A stretch of 64,000 bases of DNA, taken from positions 36,043 to 100,042 of the IMG/VR virus record IMGVR_UViG_3300007735_000797; one strand, 5' to 3'. The notes beneath the pieces were generated by a model. It was given only the letters and a program-made list of their open reading frames with translations. It had not been told where the DNA came from and ran no database searches. Each line of letters begins with the position of its first letter. The first letter of the stretch is position 1. Origin of the DNA: a virus. This document shows, piece by piece, positions 53,864 to 62,314 of this stretch. A program made the position numbers and the translations under genes.

Positions 53864-54179
53864 TATGAATAGAGAAGAACTTTTTAAGCATCATAGCGAA
53901 TTATGTGAGAAAGCATTTGATATTCTTGTTGCAAAAAATAACGATTATGCTTCAGGAAAAGATCCCTTTTCCAATTTCAGAAAAGGTGAAATATTTAATC
54001 TATGTTCGACGGAAGTTGGTATTCTTTTAAGAATTACTGATAAGATGTCTCGTTTATCTACATTTGCCAAAGAAGGAAAACTTTCCGTAGAAAACGAAGG
54101 TTATCAGGACGCAATTCTAGACATCATGAACTATTGCGTTCTATTTTCGGCTTATGTAAAGTCTAAGGATGATGCTTGA
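53856..54179 (+). CDS. Nucleotide-modification-associated domain protein (DUF1599-like)
   Basis: This 107-residue helical protein carries KNNDYASGKDPFSNFRKGEI (residues about 27-46), then LLRITDKMSRLSTF and ENEGYQDAILDIMNYCVLFS. This order of a DY-acidic patch and a DKxxRL helix fits the MazG-like all-alpha nucleotide family often labelled nucleotide-modification-associated domain 1. It may act on nucleotides, but the substrate is unknown. The start could also be the ATG at 53865. It lies directly before the gp43 promoter. Confidence 0.7.
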   Translation: MNNMNREELFKHHSELCEKAFDILVAKNNDYASGKDPFSNFRKGEIFNLCSTEVGILLRITDKMSRLSTFAKEGKLSVENEGYQDAILDIMNYCVLFSAYVKSKDDA

Positions 54180-54203
54180 TTTGTGATCAACTGCCAGTAT
54201 AAT
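54176..54203 (+). promoter_or_regulatory. Sigma70-like promoter giving a leaderless gp43 mRNA
   Basis: TTGATT and a perfect TATAAT are 16 nt apart; TATAAT ends exactly 6 nt before the ATG at 54210. This spacing decides the gp43 start, because earlier in-frame start candidates lie inside the promoter. Confidence 0.75.
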
Positions 54204-54209
54204 TCACAC

Positions 54210-56759
54210 ATGAACTTTTACACATGTGTTGAGATTCGTGGCAACAAGATTCTTTATAGAGGGGTGGAAGATGGGAGTCGGGTCTGTAGGGAAATTCCTT
54301 ACAGGCCCACTCTTTATTCTTATACCCACAAACCATCCGATTGGAAGACTCTTGATGGTAGGGCTGTAGAGCCAATCAAGCCCGGTACAATCACAGAGAC
54401 TAGAGACTTTCTAGATCAGTACGCCAATATTTCTGGTTTCTCTATCTTTGGGCAAACTGACTTCATCTACCAGTTTATTGGTGAAGAATTTCCCAATGAC
54501 ATTGATTATAAGGTAGATCAAATTGTTACTGCCTTTATTGATATTGAAACCAAGTGTGAGGCTGGGTTTCCGAACATTGAAACTGCCAATGAACAGGTGA
54601 TTGCGATCACCGTGCGGATCAAGAACAAGTCTTATGTCTATGGCTTAGGTACTTTCCACATTGACAATCCGAATGTTAGCTGTCATCAGTATGACAACGA
54701 AAATCAAATGCTTAAGGACTTTATTGAGTTCTGGGAGCAGCAAAAGCCTGACATTGTAACTGGATGGAACGTCAGATTCTTCGATATTCCATATCTTTAT
54801 AATCGAATTTCTTACCTGTTTGGAGAAGATACGGCCAATCGCCTATCTCCTTGGAAGAAAGTAATTAAGAAGAAGATCGACACCAAGTCATCTCGCGGAG
54901 AGCAAACCGCCTGTGATATTATTGGCGTATCTACTCTAGACTACTACGAGTTGTATAAGAAGTTTACTTACACCAATCAGGAATCTTACCGATTGGATTA
55001 TATTGCTTCTGTTGAACTCGGTGAAAAGAAACTGTCTTATGATGAATATGACAGCCTGAGAGAATTCTACAAGCAGGACTTCAATAAGTTCATTCACTAT
55101 AACTTCCATGACGTAGAACTGGTCTTCAAATTGGATCAGAAGATGAAGTTGATTGAACTTGTTCTTGCTGTTGCATATTCAGCAAAGGTGAATCACGAAG
55201 ATGTTTATAGCCAAGTTAGGACTTGGGACACCATCATTTACCACGAACTCAGTAAGAAGAATATTGTTATTCCTCCAAAGAAGGAAGCAATTAAAGAGGC
55301 ACAATATGCTGGGGCGTATGTAAAGGATCCAATTGTAGGGATGCATGAATGGGTAGTTTCATTTGACTTGAACAGTCTGTACCCACACTTGATCATGCAA
55401 TATAACATCTCTCCAGAGACAAAGGCGGACTGTGGATCTTTGTTTGGCCGTGGTGTTGTAACCCCAGATATGATTTTGGATGATACCAACGATGCCAAGA
55501 AATTCACAGGACTTGCGAAGAAAGAAAACGTAAGTCTCGCCGCCAATGGTGTAGCATTTACCAAGAAGTTTCAGGGCTTTCTACCGAAGCTTATGGAGCA
55601 GATGTACGAAGAGCGAAGCCTGTACAAGAAGAAGATGATTGAGGCTCAGAAGACTCTTGAAAAGCTAGATCCTGATGCTCCGCAGAGCGTTAAGGAAGAG
55701 CTTGAATTCTTGATTGCCAAGTACAATAATTTCCAGATGGCGCGTAAGATTCAGTTGAACTCTGCTTACGGTGCGATTGGAAACGAATACTTTCGGTACT
55801 ATGACGAAGCCAACGCGGAAGCAATTACTATTTCAGGACAGCTTTCCATTCGCTGGATTCAGGGTAAGATCAATGTCTTGCTAAATGGAATGCTTAAGAC
55901 TGATGACGATTATGTGATCGCAAGCGATACTGATTCAGTATATGTGAACATGGGTCCTATTGTTGACAAGTTCTGCGAAGGAAAGACCAAGGAACAGACA
56001 GTAGATTTCTTGGACAAGTCTTGCAAGGAACTGGTCGAGCCTTTCATCAAGAAGTGCTACGAAGAACTCGCCAACAAGATGAATGCTTATGGAAATAAAA
56101 TGAGCATGAAGCGAGAATCTATCGCGTCGAAGGGTATTTGGACAGCCAAGAAGCGATATGTGCTCCTAGTACACGATTCAGAAGGTGTTAGATACGCAAA
56201 GCCCAAGATTAAGATCATGGGCATTGAAACTACTCGTTCATCCACACCACAAGTAGTCCGCGATGAACTGAAGAAGTGTATTGAAATCATTATGTTGCTC
56301 GACAACAATACTCTGCTCAATTATATCGATGAATTTAGGAAGCGATTCAAGAAGCTTCCGGCTGAGGATGTTGCATTCCCCAGATCAGTCAATGGTATGA
56401 AAGACTATACTGATTCCCTGAATATCTACAAGAAGGGAACCCCCATTGCCGTTAAGGGAGCACTGATTTACAACCATTATATCAAGAAGAACAAACTGGA
56501 GAAAAAGTATCAGTTGATTCGTGATGCTGACAAGATTAAGTTTGTATATCTAAAGACTCCGAATCCGATTGCTGGTTGCTTTGGCAAGGATCAGGTTATC
56601 TCCTTCTATTCGTCTTTGCCGAAAGAACTTGATTTATCGTCTTATATCGACTATGATACTCAGTTTGAGAAAGCGTTCTTGGATCCACTCAAGAGCATAA
56701 TCGAAGCTATCGGGTGGAAGACAGAAAACAGAAATACTCTGGAGTCATTATTTGCATAA
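54210..56759 (+). CDS. gp43: Family B DNA polymerase, gp43-like
   Basis: The start at 54210 gives 849 residues and the family-like beginning MNFYTCVEIRGNKILYRGVE. The 3'-5' exonuclease motifs are AFIDIETK (D111/E113), TGWNVRFFDIPYLYNR and YNFHDVELV. Polymerase motif A is DLNSLYPHLIMQYNISPE (D386), motif B is KIQLNSAYGAIGNEYFRYYD, and motif C is ASDTDSVYV (D573/D575). KKRYVLLVHD and KIMGIETTRSSTP follow in the thumb. It is the replicative polymerase, tethered by gp45. Length is slightly below T4 gp43 (898). No intein or intron is seen in it. Confidence 0.97.
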   Translation: MNFYTCVEIRGNKILYRGVEDGSRVCREIPYRPTLYSYTHKPSDWKTLDGRAVEPIKPGTITETRDFLDQYANISGFSIFGQTDFIYQFIGEEFPNDIDYKVDQIVTAFIDIETKCEAGFPNIETANEQVIAITVRIKNKSYVYGLGTFHIDNPNVSCHQYDNENQMLKDFIEFWEQQKPDIVTGWNVRFFDIPYLYNRISYLFGEDTANRLSPWKKVIKKKIDTKSSRGEQTACDIIGVSTLDYYELYKKFTYTNQESYRLDYIASVELGEKKLSYDEYDSLREFYKQDFNKFIHYNFHDVELVFKLDQKMKLIELVLAVAYSAKVNHEDVYSQVRTWDTIIYHELSKKNIVIPPKKEAIKEAQYAGAYVKDPIVGMHEWVVSFDLNSLYPHLIMQYNISPETKADCGSLFGRGVVTPDMILDDTNDAKKFTGLAKKENVSLAANGVAFTKKFQGFLPKLMEQMYEERSLYKKKMIEAQKTLEKLDPDAPQSVKEELEFLIAKYNNFQMARKIQLNSAYGAIGNEYFRYYDEANAEAITISGQLSIRWIQGKINVLLNGMLKTDDDYVIASDTDSVYVNMGPIVDKFCEGKTKEQTVDFLDKSCKELVEPFIKKCYEELANKMNAYGNKMSMKRESIASKGIWTAKKRYVLLVHDSEGVRYAKPKIKIMGIETTRSSTPQVVRDELKKCIEIIMLLDNNTLLNYIDEFRKRFKKLPAEDVAFPRSVNGMKDYTDSLNIYKKGTPIAVKGALIYNHYIKKNKLEKKYQLIRDADKIKFVYLKTPNPIAGCFGKDQVISFYSSLPKELDLSSYIDYDTQFEKAFLDPLKSIIEAIGWKTENRNTLESLFA

Positions 56760-56802
56760 TCTAAACATTAGTCAATTTTATTGCTTTCTTCGTAAGGAAC
56801 AT

Positions 56803-57369
56803 ATGTACCAGCACCAAGACCATATTGGTGAATTTGATAAGGTAATGGTATTTGGAATTCAATCTTGCTCAGGAAGCGCGATGACTTTCCATGTCATGAC
56901 TGACTATGGATTGGTTAGAAGTAGAGTCCCAATCCACATGTTGTGCTGGAAACAAGATGCACCTCCTATGCCTCTGGATTATCTACAGCTGTGGGATTGC
57001 TTTCATGAAAATGTTTCTGTTGTAGAATATGATGCTTTATTTGATACAAGAGCAAAGGTTATTCTGAAAGATAAGTCAGAGCATTGGGGGGAATACGTTA
57101 TGACATTTGATTGGTATCGAAATTCTTATTCCGATGAACCATCTCAGTATAAATGTCTTCATATGATTGCTTTGGACAATGGCAACTACACTCTACAACC
57201 AAATAATAGAATCTATTGGAAGAATATGTCATTTGTAACTAAACCTTTTCCTACAAACCCGGATTTCAAGGTTGACAACAAGAGTTGGAGATGCGAGGGA
57301 GAAAGTGATCGCTGGATCATTGACGGACACGACGATAATTACTATTATGATATCAAGGAGAATAAATAA
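56803..57369 (+). CDS. Conserved marine T4-like phage protein of unknown function
   Basis: The ATG at 56803 has the ribosome-binding site AAGGA (56794-56798); a TTG-started longer frame would overlap gp43. It gives 188 residues starting [20 protein letters not shown], with [20 protein letters not shown] and a W-rich later half. I recall this pattern from marine T4-like phages, between gp43 and uvsX, without a known function. The aromatic-rich middle suggests a folded, soluble protein. It overlaps uvsX by 1 nt. Confidence 0.6.
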   Translation: MYQHQDHIGEFDKVMVFGIQSCSGSAMTFHVMTDYGLVRSRVPIHMLCWKQDAPPMPLDYLQLWDCFHENVSVVEYDALFDTRAKVILKDKSEHWGEYVMTFDWYRNSYSDEPSQYKCLHMIALDNGNYTLQPNNRIYWKNMSFVTKPFPTNPDFKVDNKSWRCEGESDRWIIDGHDDNYYYDIKENK

Positions 57370-58274
57370 TGGATTTTTTAAAGGAAATGATTAATGCGTC
57401 TGGTAACAAATTTGCTAGCAAAGTCGAAGACGGTCTTGACGGATCTGATGTTGGTGGGTATGTTGATACTGGGTCTTATGCTTTTAATGCTCTTCTTTCT
57501 GGCAGTCTTTTTGACGGTTTACCTAATAACAAGATTACCTGTTTGGCTGGTGAGTCTGCTACTGGCAAGACTTACTTCAGCCTTGGTATCGTTGCACAGT
57601 TTCTTGCAGCCAACCCCGAAGGCGTAGTACTATACTTTGATACCGAACAGGCAGTAACTAGCGACATGTTTACAGAGCGCGGTGTGGATCCTACTCGCGT
57701 TGCTGTTTTCCCAGTAGAAACAGTTGAAGAGTTCCGCCACCAGTGCCTGACAATCGTTGACAAGGTTCTTGCGACAGACGAATCTGAGCGCAAGCCGATG
57801 ATGATTGTCCTTGACTCACTGGGCATGTTGAGCACTGCCAAGGAAATGAATGATGTCGCTGAAGGTAAGAATACCCGCGACATGACACGCGCACAAGTCA
57901 TCAAGGGAACCTTCCGTGTTCTTACGCTGAAGCTTGGCAAGGCCAAGATTCCCATGGTTATGACAAACCATACTTATGATGTCGTTGGTTGCCTATCAGA
58001 CGATGTCAATGTCCTAATGGAAGATGGAACGGTGAAGAATATCTCTGATGTTGTGGTTGGAGACAGAGTGGAAACAATGGGCGGATCATCCTCAGTTACC
58101 AAACTATTTTCGTATGATGTGAATGAAGTTATTGAAGTTGAACTAAGTGATGGTACAACTTTCTTTGCTACCCCAAATCACAAGTTTATGACAAGAGATG
58201 GTTCTTGGAAACCTATCTCAGACATCGGGGAGGGTGAGGATATTCTTGCTGTCGAGGAGTTTGCGAAGTCGTGA
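57369..58274 (+). CDS. uvsX: UvsX recombinase N-terminal part fused to intein N-half
   Basis: This is a 301-residue ORF with a good ribosome-binding site (AAGGAG). Residues 1-207 are UvsX/RecA: Walker [10 protein letters not shown] (61-69), [24 protein letters not shown] (Walker B) and [11 protein letters not shown]. At residue 208 the recombinase sequence stops and an intein begins with Cys: [20 protein letters not shown] and later [18 protein letters not shown] (block B, T-x-x-H). The ORF ends at codon 301. Joined to the downstream part, UvsX would be 336 residues, close to marine homologs. The protein would be inactive unless it is trans-spliced. Confidence 0.95.
   Translation: MDFLKEMINASGNKFASKVEDGLDGSDVGGYVDTGSYAFNALLSGSLFDGLPNNKITCLAGESATGKTYFSLGIVAQFLAANPEGVVLYFDTEQAVTSDMFTERGVDPTRVAVFPVETVEEFRHQCLTIVDKVLATDESERKPMMIVLDSLGMLSTAKEMNDVAEGKNTRDMTRAQVIKGTFRVLTLKLGKAKIPMVMTNHTYDVVGCLSDDVNVLMEDGTVKNISDVVVGDRVETMGGSSSVTKLFSYDVNEVIEVELSDGTTFFATPNHKFMTRDGSWKPISDIGEGEDILAVEEFAKS
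57990..58271 (+). other. Split intein, N-terminal half (IntN)
   Basis: Codons 208-301 (94 residues) of the UvsX N-terminal ORF. Block A starts at the catalytic Cys (C1) after the extein sequence DVVG; block B is [10 protein letters not shown] with the conserved Thr and His. It ends where endonuclease domains are usually inserted in full inteins. Confidence 0.92.
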
Positions 58275-58856
58275 ATAAGGAATACCAATACTCTTCGCTG
58301 CCCATCGAATGCTTGGATATGAAACTCCATTCACGACAACTTCCTTTGATCTTGGATCACATAGGGACTTCTTTAGTTTGTATGAATCTGATGTTACCGA
58401 TTCCTTCCATTTTGTGGAGTTTCGTCTACCTTCAGATAATGCCTCTCCATCGTAGTTTTTTCGCAAAATGTCGGGGTCTATTGTCTTATATGTTCTACGA
58501 CCTTCTGCATATGCTTGCTTCAAAGAAATGGATCTTTTGGTACGGGATTGTTCTGAATGGATTTTTCCCTTCAGAGAATCTGAAATGTTTTTCTTCCAAT
58601 CAACCGAAGAGTCAGATTTTATGAACTTTTGGAATCCATCTTTGGCTAGTTCTATTCGTGTCACTTCTGCTTCTTCGGTCTTTCCGGAAAGCATTTTCCA
58701 AGCCACAAAGTCTTCTTGTTTGCCGTGTTTCTCATATAGGAGTCTGTGTGCTTCTGCGTGTTCTTTAACAGAAAGAAGAACAAGATTTGATGGGTCATCA
58801 GTTCCACCCATGTGTCTTGGTATTATATGATGTTTATGTTTTAAATTAATTTGCAT
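58218..58856 (-). CDS. HNH endonuclease inserted between the uvsX intein halves
   Basis: This 212-residue protein is on the opposite strand to all neighbours. [20 protein letters not shown] (residues about 7-26) is an HNH core, followed by [16 protein letters not shown] Ser/Lys-rich helical middle leads to a C-terminal IENR1-type helix-turn-helix ([20 protein letters not shown]). Its 3' end overlaps the end of the uvsX N-part by 57 nt tail to tail. It replaces the position of the endonuclease domain in standard inteins, so it probably drives homing of the split-intein cassette into intact uvsX genes. No clear promoter is seen. Confidence 0.9.
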   Translation of the reverse strand: MQINLKHKHHIIPRHMGGTDDPSNLVLLSVKEHAEAHRLLYEKHGKQEDFVAWKMLSGKTEEAEVTRIELAKDGFQKFIKSDSSVDWKKNISDSLKGKIHSEQSRTKRSISLKQAYAEGRRTYKTIDPDILRKNYDGEALSEGRRNSTKWKESVTSDSYKLKKSLCDPRSKEVVVNGVSYPSIRWAAKSIGIPYSRLRKLLDSKNILTLPDV

Positions 58857-58889
58857 TACCCCATATGTATGGTTTAGGAGATTTAAACA

Positions 58890-59009
58890 ATGAGTATTCT
58901 ACAAATAGTAAAAAAGACGGTACACACTAATCGTCCAACCAAGGTTTATGATTTTACTGTCGAAAACGACCACCACTATATTCTTTCCAACGGAGTTATT
59001 TCCCACAAC
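58890..59009 (+). other. Split intein, C-terminal half (IntC)
   Basis: Residues 1-40 of the second ORF. Block F ([17 protein letters not shown]) and block G (GVISHN followed by Ser) are present, with the penultimate His and terminal Asn needed for cleavage. The first 12 residues ([12 protein letters not shown]) serve only as its start. Confidence 0.92.
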
Positions 59010-59399
59010 TCTTATGTTCCAATGAAAGAACTAGGTGGTGGATCTGGTCTAAAATATGCGGCTTCTACTATCGTAACATTGTCCAAGAAGAAGGACAAGC
59101 AGGATGATGAAGTTGTAGGTAATATCATTACTTGCAAGCTTTACAAGAGCCGACTAACCAAGGAAAACAAGATCGTTCAGGTTCAACTGAATTTCGATAG
59201 CGGTCTGAACCGTTACTACGGTCTTGTTGACCTTGCCTTGGATTACGGTATCTTCAAGAAGAACTCTACCAAGATTGAGCTTCCTGATGGTACAAAGGTG
59301 TTTGAGAAGCATATCAACGAAGAACCTGAGAAGTATTTCACTCAGGAGATTCTAAAGCAAATTGATGAGCGCGTTCAGGAGGATTTCAAGTATGGCTGA
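58890..59399 (+). CDS. uvsX: Intein C-half fused to UvsX C-terminal part
   Basis: This is a 169-residue ORF with its own ribosome-binding site (AGGAG, 58876-58880) 9 nt before the ATG. Residues 1-40 are the intein C-half, with [20 protein letters not shown] then HN. The UvsX sequence resumes at S41: [20 protein letters not shown], which contains the L2-type DNA-binding loop, and runs to the normal C-terminus (129 residues). The +1 residue is Ser, so splicing would go through an ester at Ser. The insertion is just before the L2 loop, a highly conserved site. Confidence 0.95.
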   Translation: MSILQIVKKTVHTNRPTKVYDFTVENDHHYILSNGVISHNSYVPMKELGGGSGLKYAASTIVTLSKKKDKQDDEVVGNIITCKLYKSRLTKENKIVQVQLNFDSGLNRYYGLVDLALDYGIFKKNSTKIELPDGTKVFEKHINEEPEKYFTQEILKQIDERVQEDFKYG

Positions 59400-59664
59400 T
59401 GTATTATTCTGTGACGGACATGACAATGCATTTATGGGTCTTATGTGGAGATTCGGACATACTGCTCCAATCGCTGCATATAGTAGACCAACAATAATAA
59501 AGAATCTAATGTCAGAAGGTATGACCCACGATGATGCTGAAGAATTTTTTGAATTCAATATAATCGGTGCATGGGTTGGAGAGGGTACTCCATGTTTCAT
59601 TGAAACTATAGGAATTGATGAGGCAAAAGAAGTTGTAAAGGACTACAGCGATGAAGAAGTATAA
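59392..59664 (+). CDS. Small conserved-type phage protein of unknown function
   Basis: The start at 59392 is set by the strong AGGAGG (59378-59383) inside the UvsX C-part and gives 90 residues. The sequence [20 protein letters not shown], then [20 protein letters not shown] and [11 protein letters not shown], looks like a compact folded protein. It overlaps the UvsX end by 8 nt and the next gene by 14 nt. I do not know its role; its place between uvsX and gp41 suggests a replication accessory protein. Confidence 0.55.
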   Translation: MADVLFCDGHDNAFMGLMWRFGHTAPIAAYSRPTIIKNLMSEGMTHDDAEEFFEFNIIGAWVGEGTPCFIETIGIDEAKEVVKDYSDEEV

Positions 59665-59959
59665 CTTACGCCCCGACATGAATGCGGAGACCATGCCATT
59701 AGAAGTTGCTGATGGTAAATTTAAAGGTTACGTCTTCACTCTTGGTAAAATTCACATCAAGGAAGACAATGACCAGTTGCTTTTGGACTTCACTTATGAT
59801 ATTCTAGAGGGAGATATCACAGGCATTCCAAAGAAAGAATTTGATGTCATTGTAGGTGATATTGTTGTCCAATTACTTGAGGAAGAAGAAGCCCGTATAG
59901 GCAAGGAGCCAATTGATGTCGATGGAGAAAATTATATTGAAGAATCTAGCGACGAATGA
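59651..59959 (+). CDS. Acidic protein of unknown function before gp41
   Basis: This 102-residue protein is acidic at its C-terminus (VQLLEEEEARIGKEPIDVDG, ESSDE) with a beta-like first half (GYVFTLGKIHIKEDNDQLLL, DFTYDILEG). It overlaps both neighbours, and the gp41 ribosome-binding site lies within it. The family is not recognised. A small gene at this place is common in marine T4-like phages. Confidence 0.5.
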   Translation: MKKYNLRPDMNAETMPLEVADGKFKGYVFTLGKIHIKEDNDQLLLDFTYDILEGDITGIPKKEFDVIVGDIVVQLLEEEEARIGKEPIDVDGENYIEESSDE

Positions 59960-61310
59960 GACTTACGCCAGAAAGGTTCATCCGTTCCTCAAGCAAGAAT
60001 ATTTTGGCAGCACTACTACAAAGACTGTCTTTGATCTAATCAATAACTTCATTTCGAAGTACAATAGCCTCCCCTCAAGGGAGGCTATGATTATTTCTCT
60101 TAACGAGATGGACATTGTTTCCGAGGATCAATACAAGGAAACACATGAATGTATCGAAGAAATTTTTTCTAATTCTGAGTCAAGTGAACTTACTTGGCTC
60201 GTAGAACAAACTGAAAACCATGTTAAGGACAAGGCTGTTTACAACGCAATCATGGATTCAATTCATATCATTGAAGGTAAGTCCAAGACATACACAAAGA
60301 ACGCCATTCCTAGTATTCTTTCTAATGCATTGTCAGTATCCTTTGATAATCATATCGGCCACGATTATATTGATGATGCAGAGCGACGATTTGCCTTCTA
60401 CCACCAAGTAGAAAAGCGGGTTCCATTTGATCTTGAGTTTTTCAATGCCATTACTGGTGGTGGTGTGCCATCCAAAACACTTAATATTGTCATGGCGGGT
60501 ACAGGTGTAGGTAAATCACTATTCCTTTGCCATCACGCAGCCAATTGCTTGATGCAGAATCTAAATGTACTTTACATTACATGCGAAATGGCTGAAGAGC
60601 GGATTGCAGAACGCATTGACGCAAATCTACTGGATATCACGATTGACGATCTCAAGACCCTGCCTAAGTCCATCTACGACAAGAAGATTGCAGATCTTCA
60701 ATCTACGATCAAGTCCAAACTTATTGTCAAGGAATATCCAACAGCATCAGCATCAGTCACTAACTTCAAACATCTACTGGATGAATTGAAGATTAAAAAG
60801 CGATTTGTGCCTGATGTTATTTTCATTGATTATTTGAATATCTGTGCATCTGCTCGGCTCAAGGCTGGTGCGAATGTGGGTAGCTATTACTACATTAAGG
60901 CTATTGCCGAAGAGATTCGTGGGTTGGCAGTGGAATACAATGTGCCAATCTTCTCTGCTACCCAAGTCAATCGTTCGGGATTTGCCAATAGTGATTTTGG
61001 TCTTGAGGACACATCTGAATCATTCGGTCTACCAGCAACTGCGGATTTCTTTGTTGCACTTATCGCCACGGAAGAACTCGATGAACTTGACCAAATTATG
61101 GTCAAGCAGTTGAAGAATCGCTATAATAGCGCAACGGTAAACAAGAAGTTCGTCCTTGGCATCAATCGGGCAAAGATGAAGCTCTTTGATGTCAAGCGCG
61201 AAGAACAGCAGAATATTTCTGAGTCAAATCAGAACAATCCTCATGGGTATGGGGATGGATTTGACGGTAAGAAGTTTAGCCGTGACTTTAGCGACTGGAC
61301 GATTGAATGA
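59916..61310 (+). CDS. gp41: Replicative DNA helicase, gp41-like
   Basis: The ribosome-binding site AAGGAG (59903-59908) favours the ATG at 59916 over the TTG at 59913 or the ATG at 59922, giving 464 residues. The RecA-like motor has Walker A MAGTGVGKS (about 193-201), a helicase segment YITCEMAEERIAERIDANLL, Walker B DVIFIDYLNICASARLKAG, and VPIFSATQVNRSGF. It is a DnaB-type hexameric helicase that unwinds DNA ahead of gp43 and binds gp61 primase. No intein is found here, although gp41 is a known split-intein site in environmental phage sequences. It overlaps gp61 by 4 nt. Confidence 0.95.
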   Translation: MSMEKIILKNLATNETYARKVHPFLKQEYFGSTTTKTVFDLINNFISKYNSLPSREAMIISLNEMDIVSEDQYKETHECIEEIFSNSESSELTWLVEQTENHVKDKAVYNAIMDSIHIIEGKSKTYTKNAIPSILSNALSVSFDNHIGHDYIDDAERRFAFYHQVEKRVPFDLEFFNAITGGGVPSKTLNIVMAGTGVGKSLFLCHHAANCLMQNLNVLYITCEMAEERIAERIDANLLDITIDDLKTLPKSIYDKKIADLQSTIKSKLIVKEYPTASASVTNFKHLLDELKIKKRFVPDVIFIDYLNICASARLKAGANVGSYYYIKAIAEEIRGLAVEYNVPIFSATQVNRSGFANSDFGLEDTSESFGLPATADFFVALIATEELDELDQIMVKQLKNRYNSATVNKKFVLGINRAKMKLFDVKREEQQNISESNQNNPHGYGDGFDGKKFSRDFSDWTIE

Positions 61311-62314
61311 GCGCATACATTGACAAGATGTTCATTAACATGGTTTCCGACAACCTGAAAAGGTTTAAATGGAAGAAAGACAATCTTGCTAATTGTCGCT
61401 GTCCATTCTGCGGAGATTCCAAGAAGCGTAAGAACATTGCCCGGGGGTATTTCTACCAAAAGGGCAATGATTTCTTTTTCCGTTGCCATAACTGTGGATA
61501 CGGCACTAATCTTTACAATTTCTTGGACAACATGAACCCAAATCTTGCCAAAGAATACGCTTTGCGTAGATTTACCTGTGGAGAAAATGGAAGATCCAAT
61601 TACAAGAAACCAAAGAATGAAGAACTTTTTACCCCAAGCAAGAAAGTTGCTATATTCGAAAAGCCGATCAATAGCGTCAATGTTTGTGACCTTAGTCCTG
61701 ATGATAAAGTCGTTCAGTATCTTGAAAGTCGTAAGATTCCCGATGAATCGCTGTGCTATTTTTATTACACCGAGGACTTCTCACAACTCGCCAAATACTT
61801 TGATCCCGAGCACAATCTCAAACCAGAGCCGAGACTCGTCATTCCATTCTATAATGACTCAAAGGAACTCATTGGAGTCCAAGGTCGTGCGTTGGAAGCA
61901 GATTCCAAAATCCGCTATATTACTCTCAAGAAGGATTCGGTGGAGAAATTATGGTATGGACTTTGGAGAGTGAATCCAGAGGAACCAATCTATATCACAG
62001 AAGGACCGATTGACAGCATCTTCCTACCTAACTCTCTTGCAATGGTTGGTGCTGCTGGGGACATGAAGCTTCCTGAGAAGATTGCAAAGAGTGAGGTAAT
62101 CTATGTCTTTGATAACGAGAAGCGCAACAAACAGATATGTGCGTTTATGGAAACTGTCATTGAGAAAGGCCATAAGATTCTTATTTGGCCAGATGTTAAG
62201 GTCAAGGATATTAACGACTATGTTCTTGCGTTTGGTGATCCGATGGCTATGATACGCTCCAATACGCATTCAGGTCTTGAAGCAAAATTGAGGTTTATGA
62301 AATGGAAAAAGTAA
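61307..62314 (+). CDS. gp61: DNA primase, gp61-like
   Basis: This 335-residue primase starts at an ATGA overlap with gp41. The zinc ribbon uses C32, C35, C60 and C63 (RCPFCGDSKK, FFRCHNCGYGTNLYNF). The TOPRIM-type catalytic part has YITEGPIDSIFLPN and VIYVFDNEKRNKQ, with DVKVKDINDYV. It makes primers for lagging strands together with gp41. Its end overlaps the ThyX start by 13 nt. Confidence 0.92.
   Translation: MSAYIDKMFINMVSDNLKRFKWKKDNLANCRCPFCGDSKKRKNIARGYFYQKGNDFFFRCHNCGYGTNLYNFLDNMNPNLAKEYALRRFTCGENGRSNYKKPKNEELFTPSKKVAIFEKPINSVNVCDLSPDDKVVQYLESRKIPDESLCYFYYTEDFSQLAKYFDPEHNLKPEPRLVIPFYNDSKELIGVQGRALEADSKIRYITLKKDSVEKLWYGLWRVNPEEPIYITEGPIDSIFLPNSLAMVGAAGDMKLPEKIAKSEVIYVFDNEKRNKQICAFMETVIEKGHKILIWPDVKVKDINDYVLAFGDPMAMIRSNTHSGLEAKLRFMKWKK

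Noticed and set aside
54183-54209. Upstream start for DNA polymerase
   Set aside because: It would place the start within the promoter spacer and -10; the protein pattern begins at MNFYTCVE (54210).
58271-58830. Two plus-strand ORFs in the uvsX gap
   Set aside because: They are antisense shadows of the HNH gene, whose motif is clear on the minus strand.
59916-61310. Split intein in gp41
   Set aside because: A known split-intein site in environmental phage sequences, but this gene is intact and of normal length.
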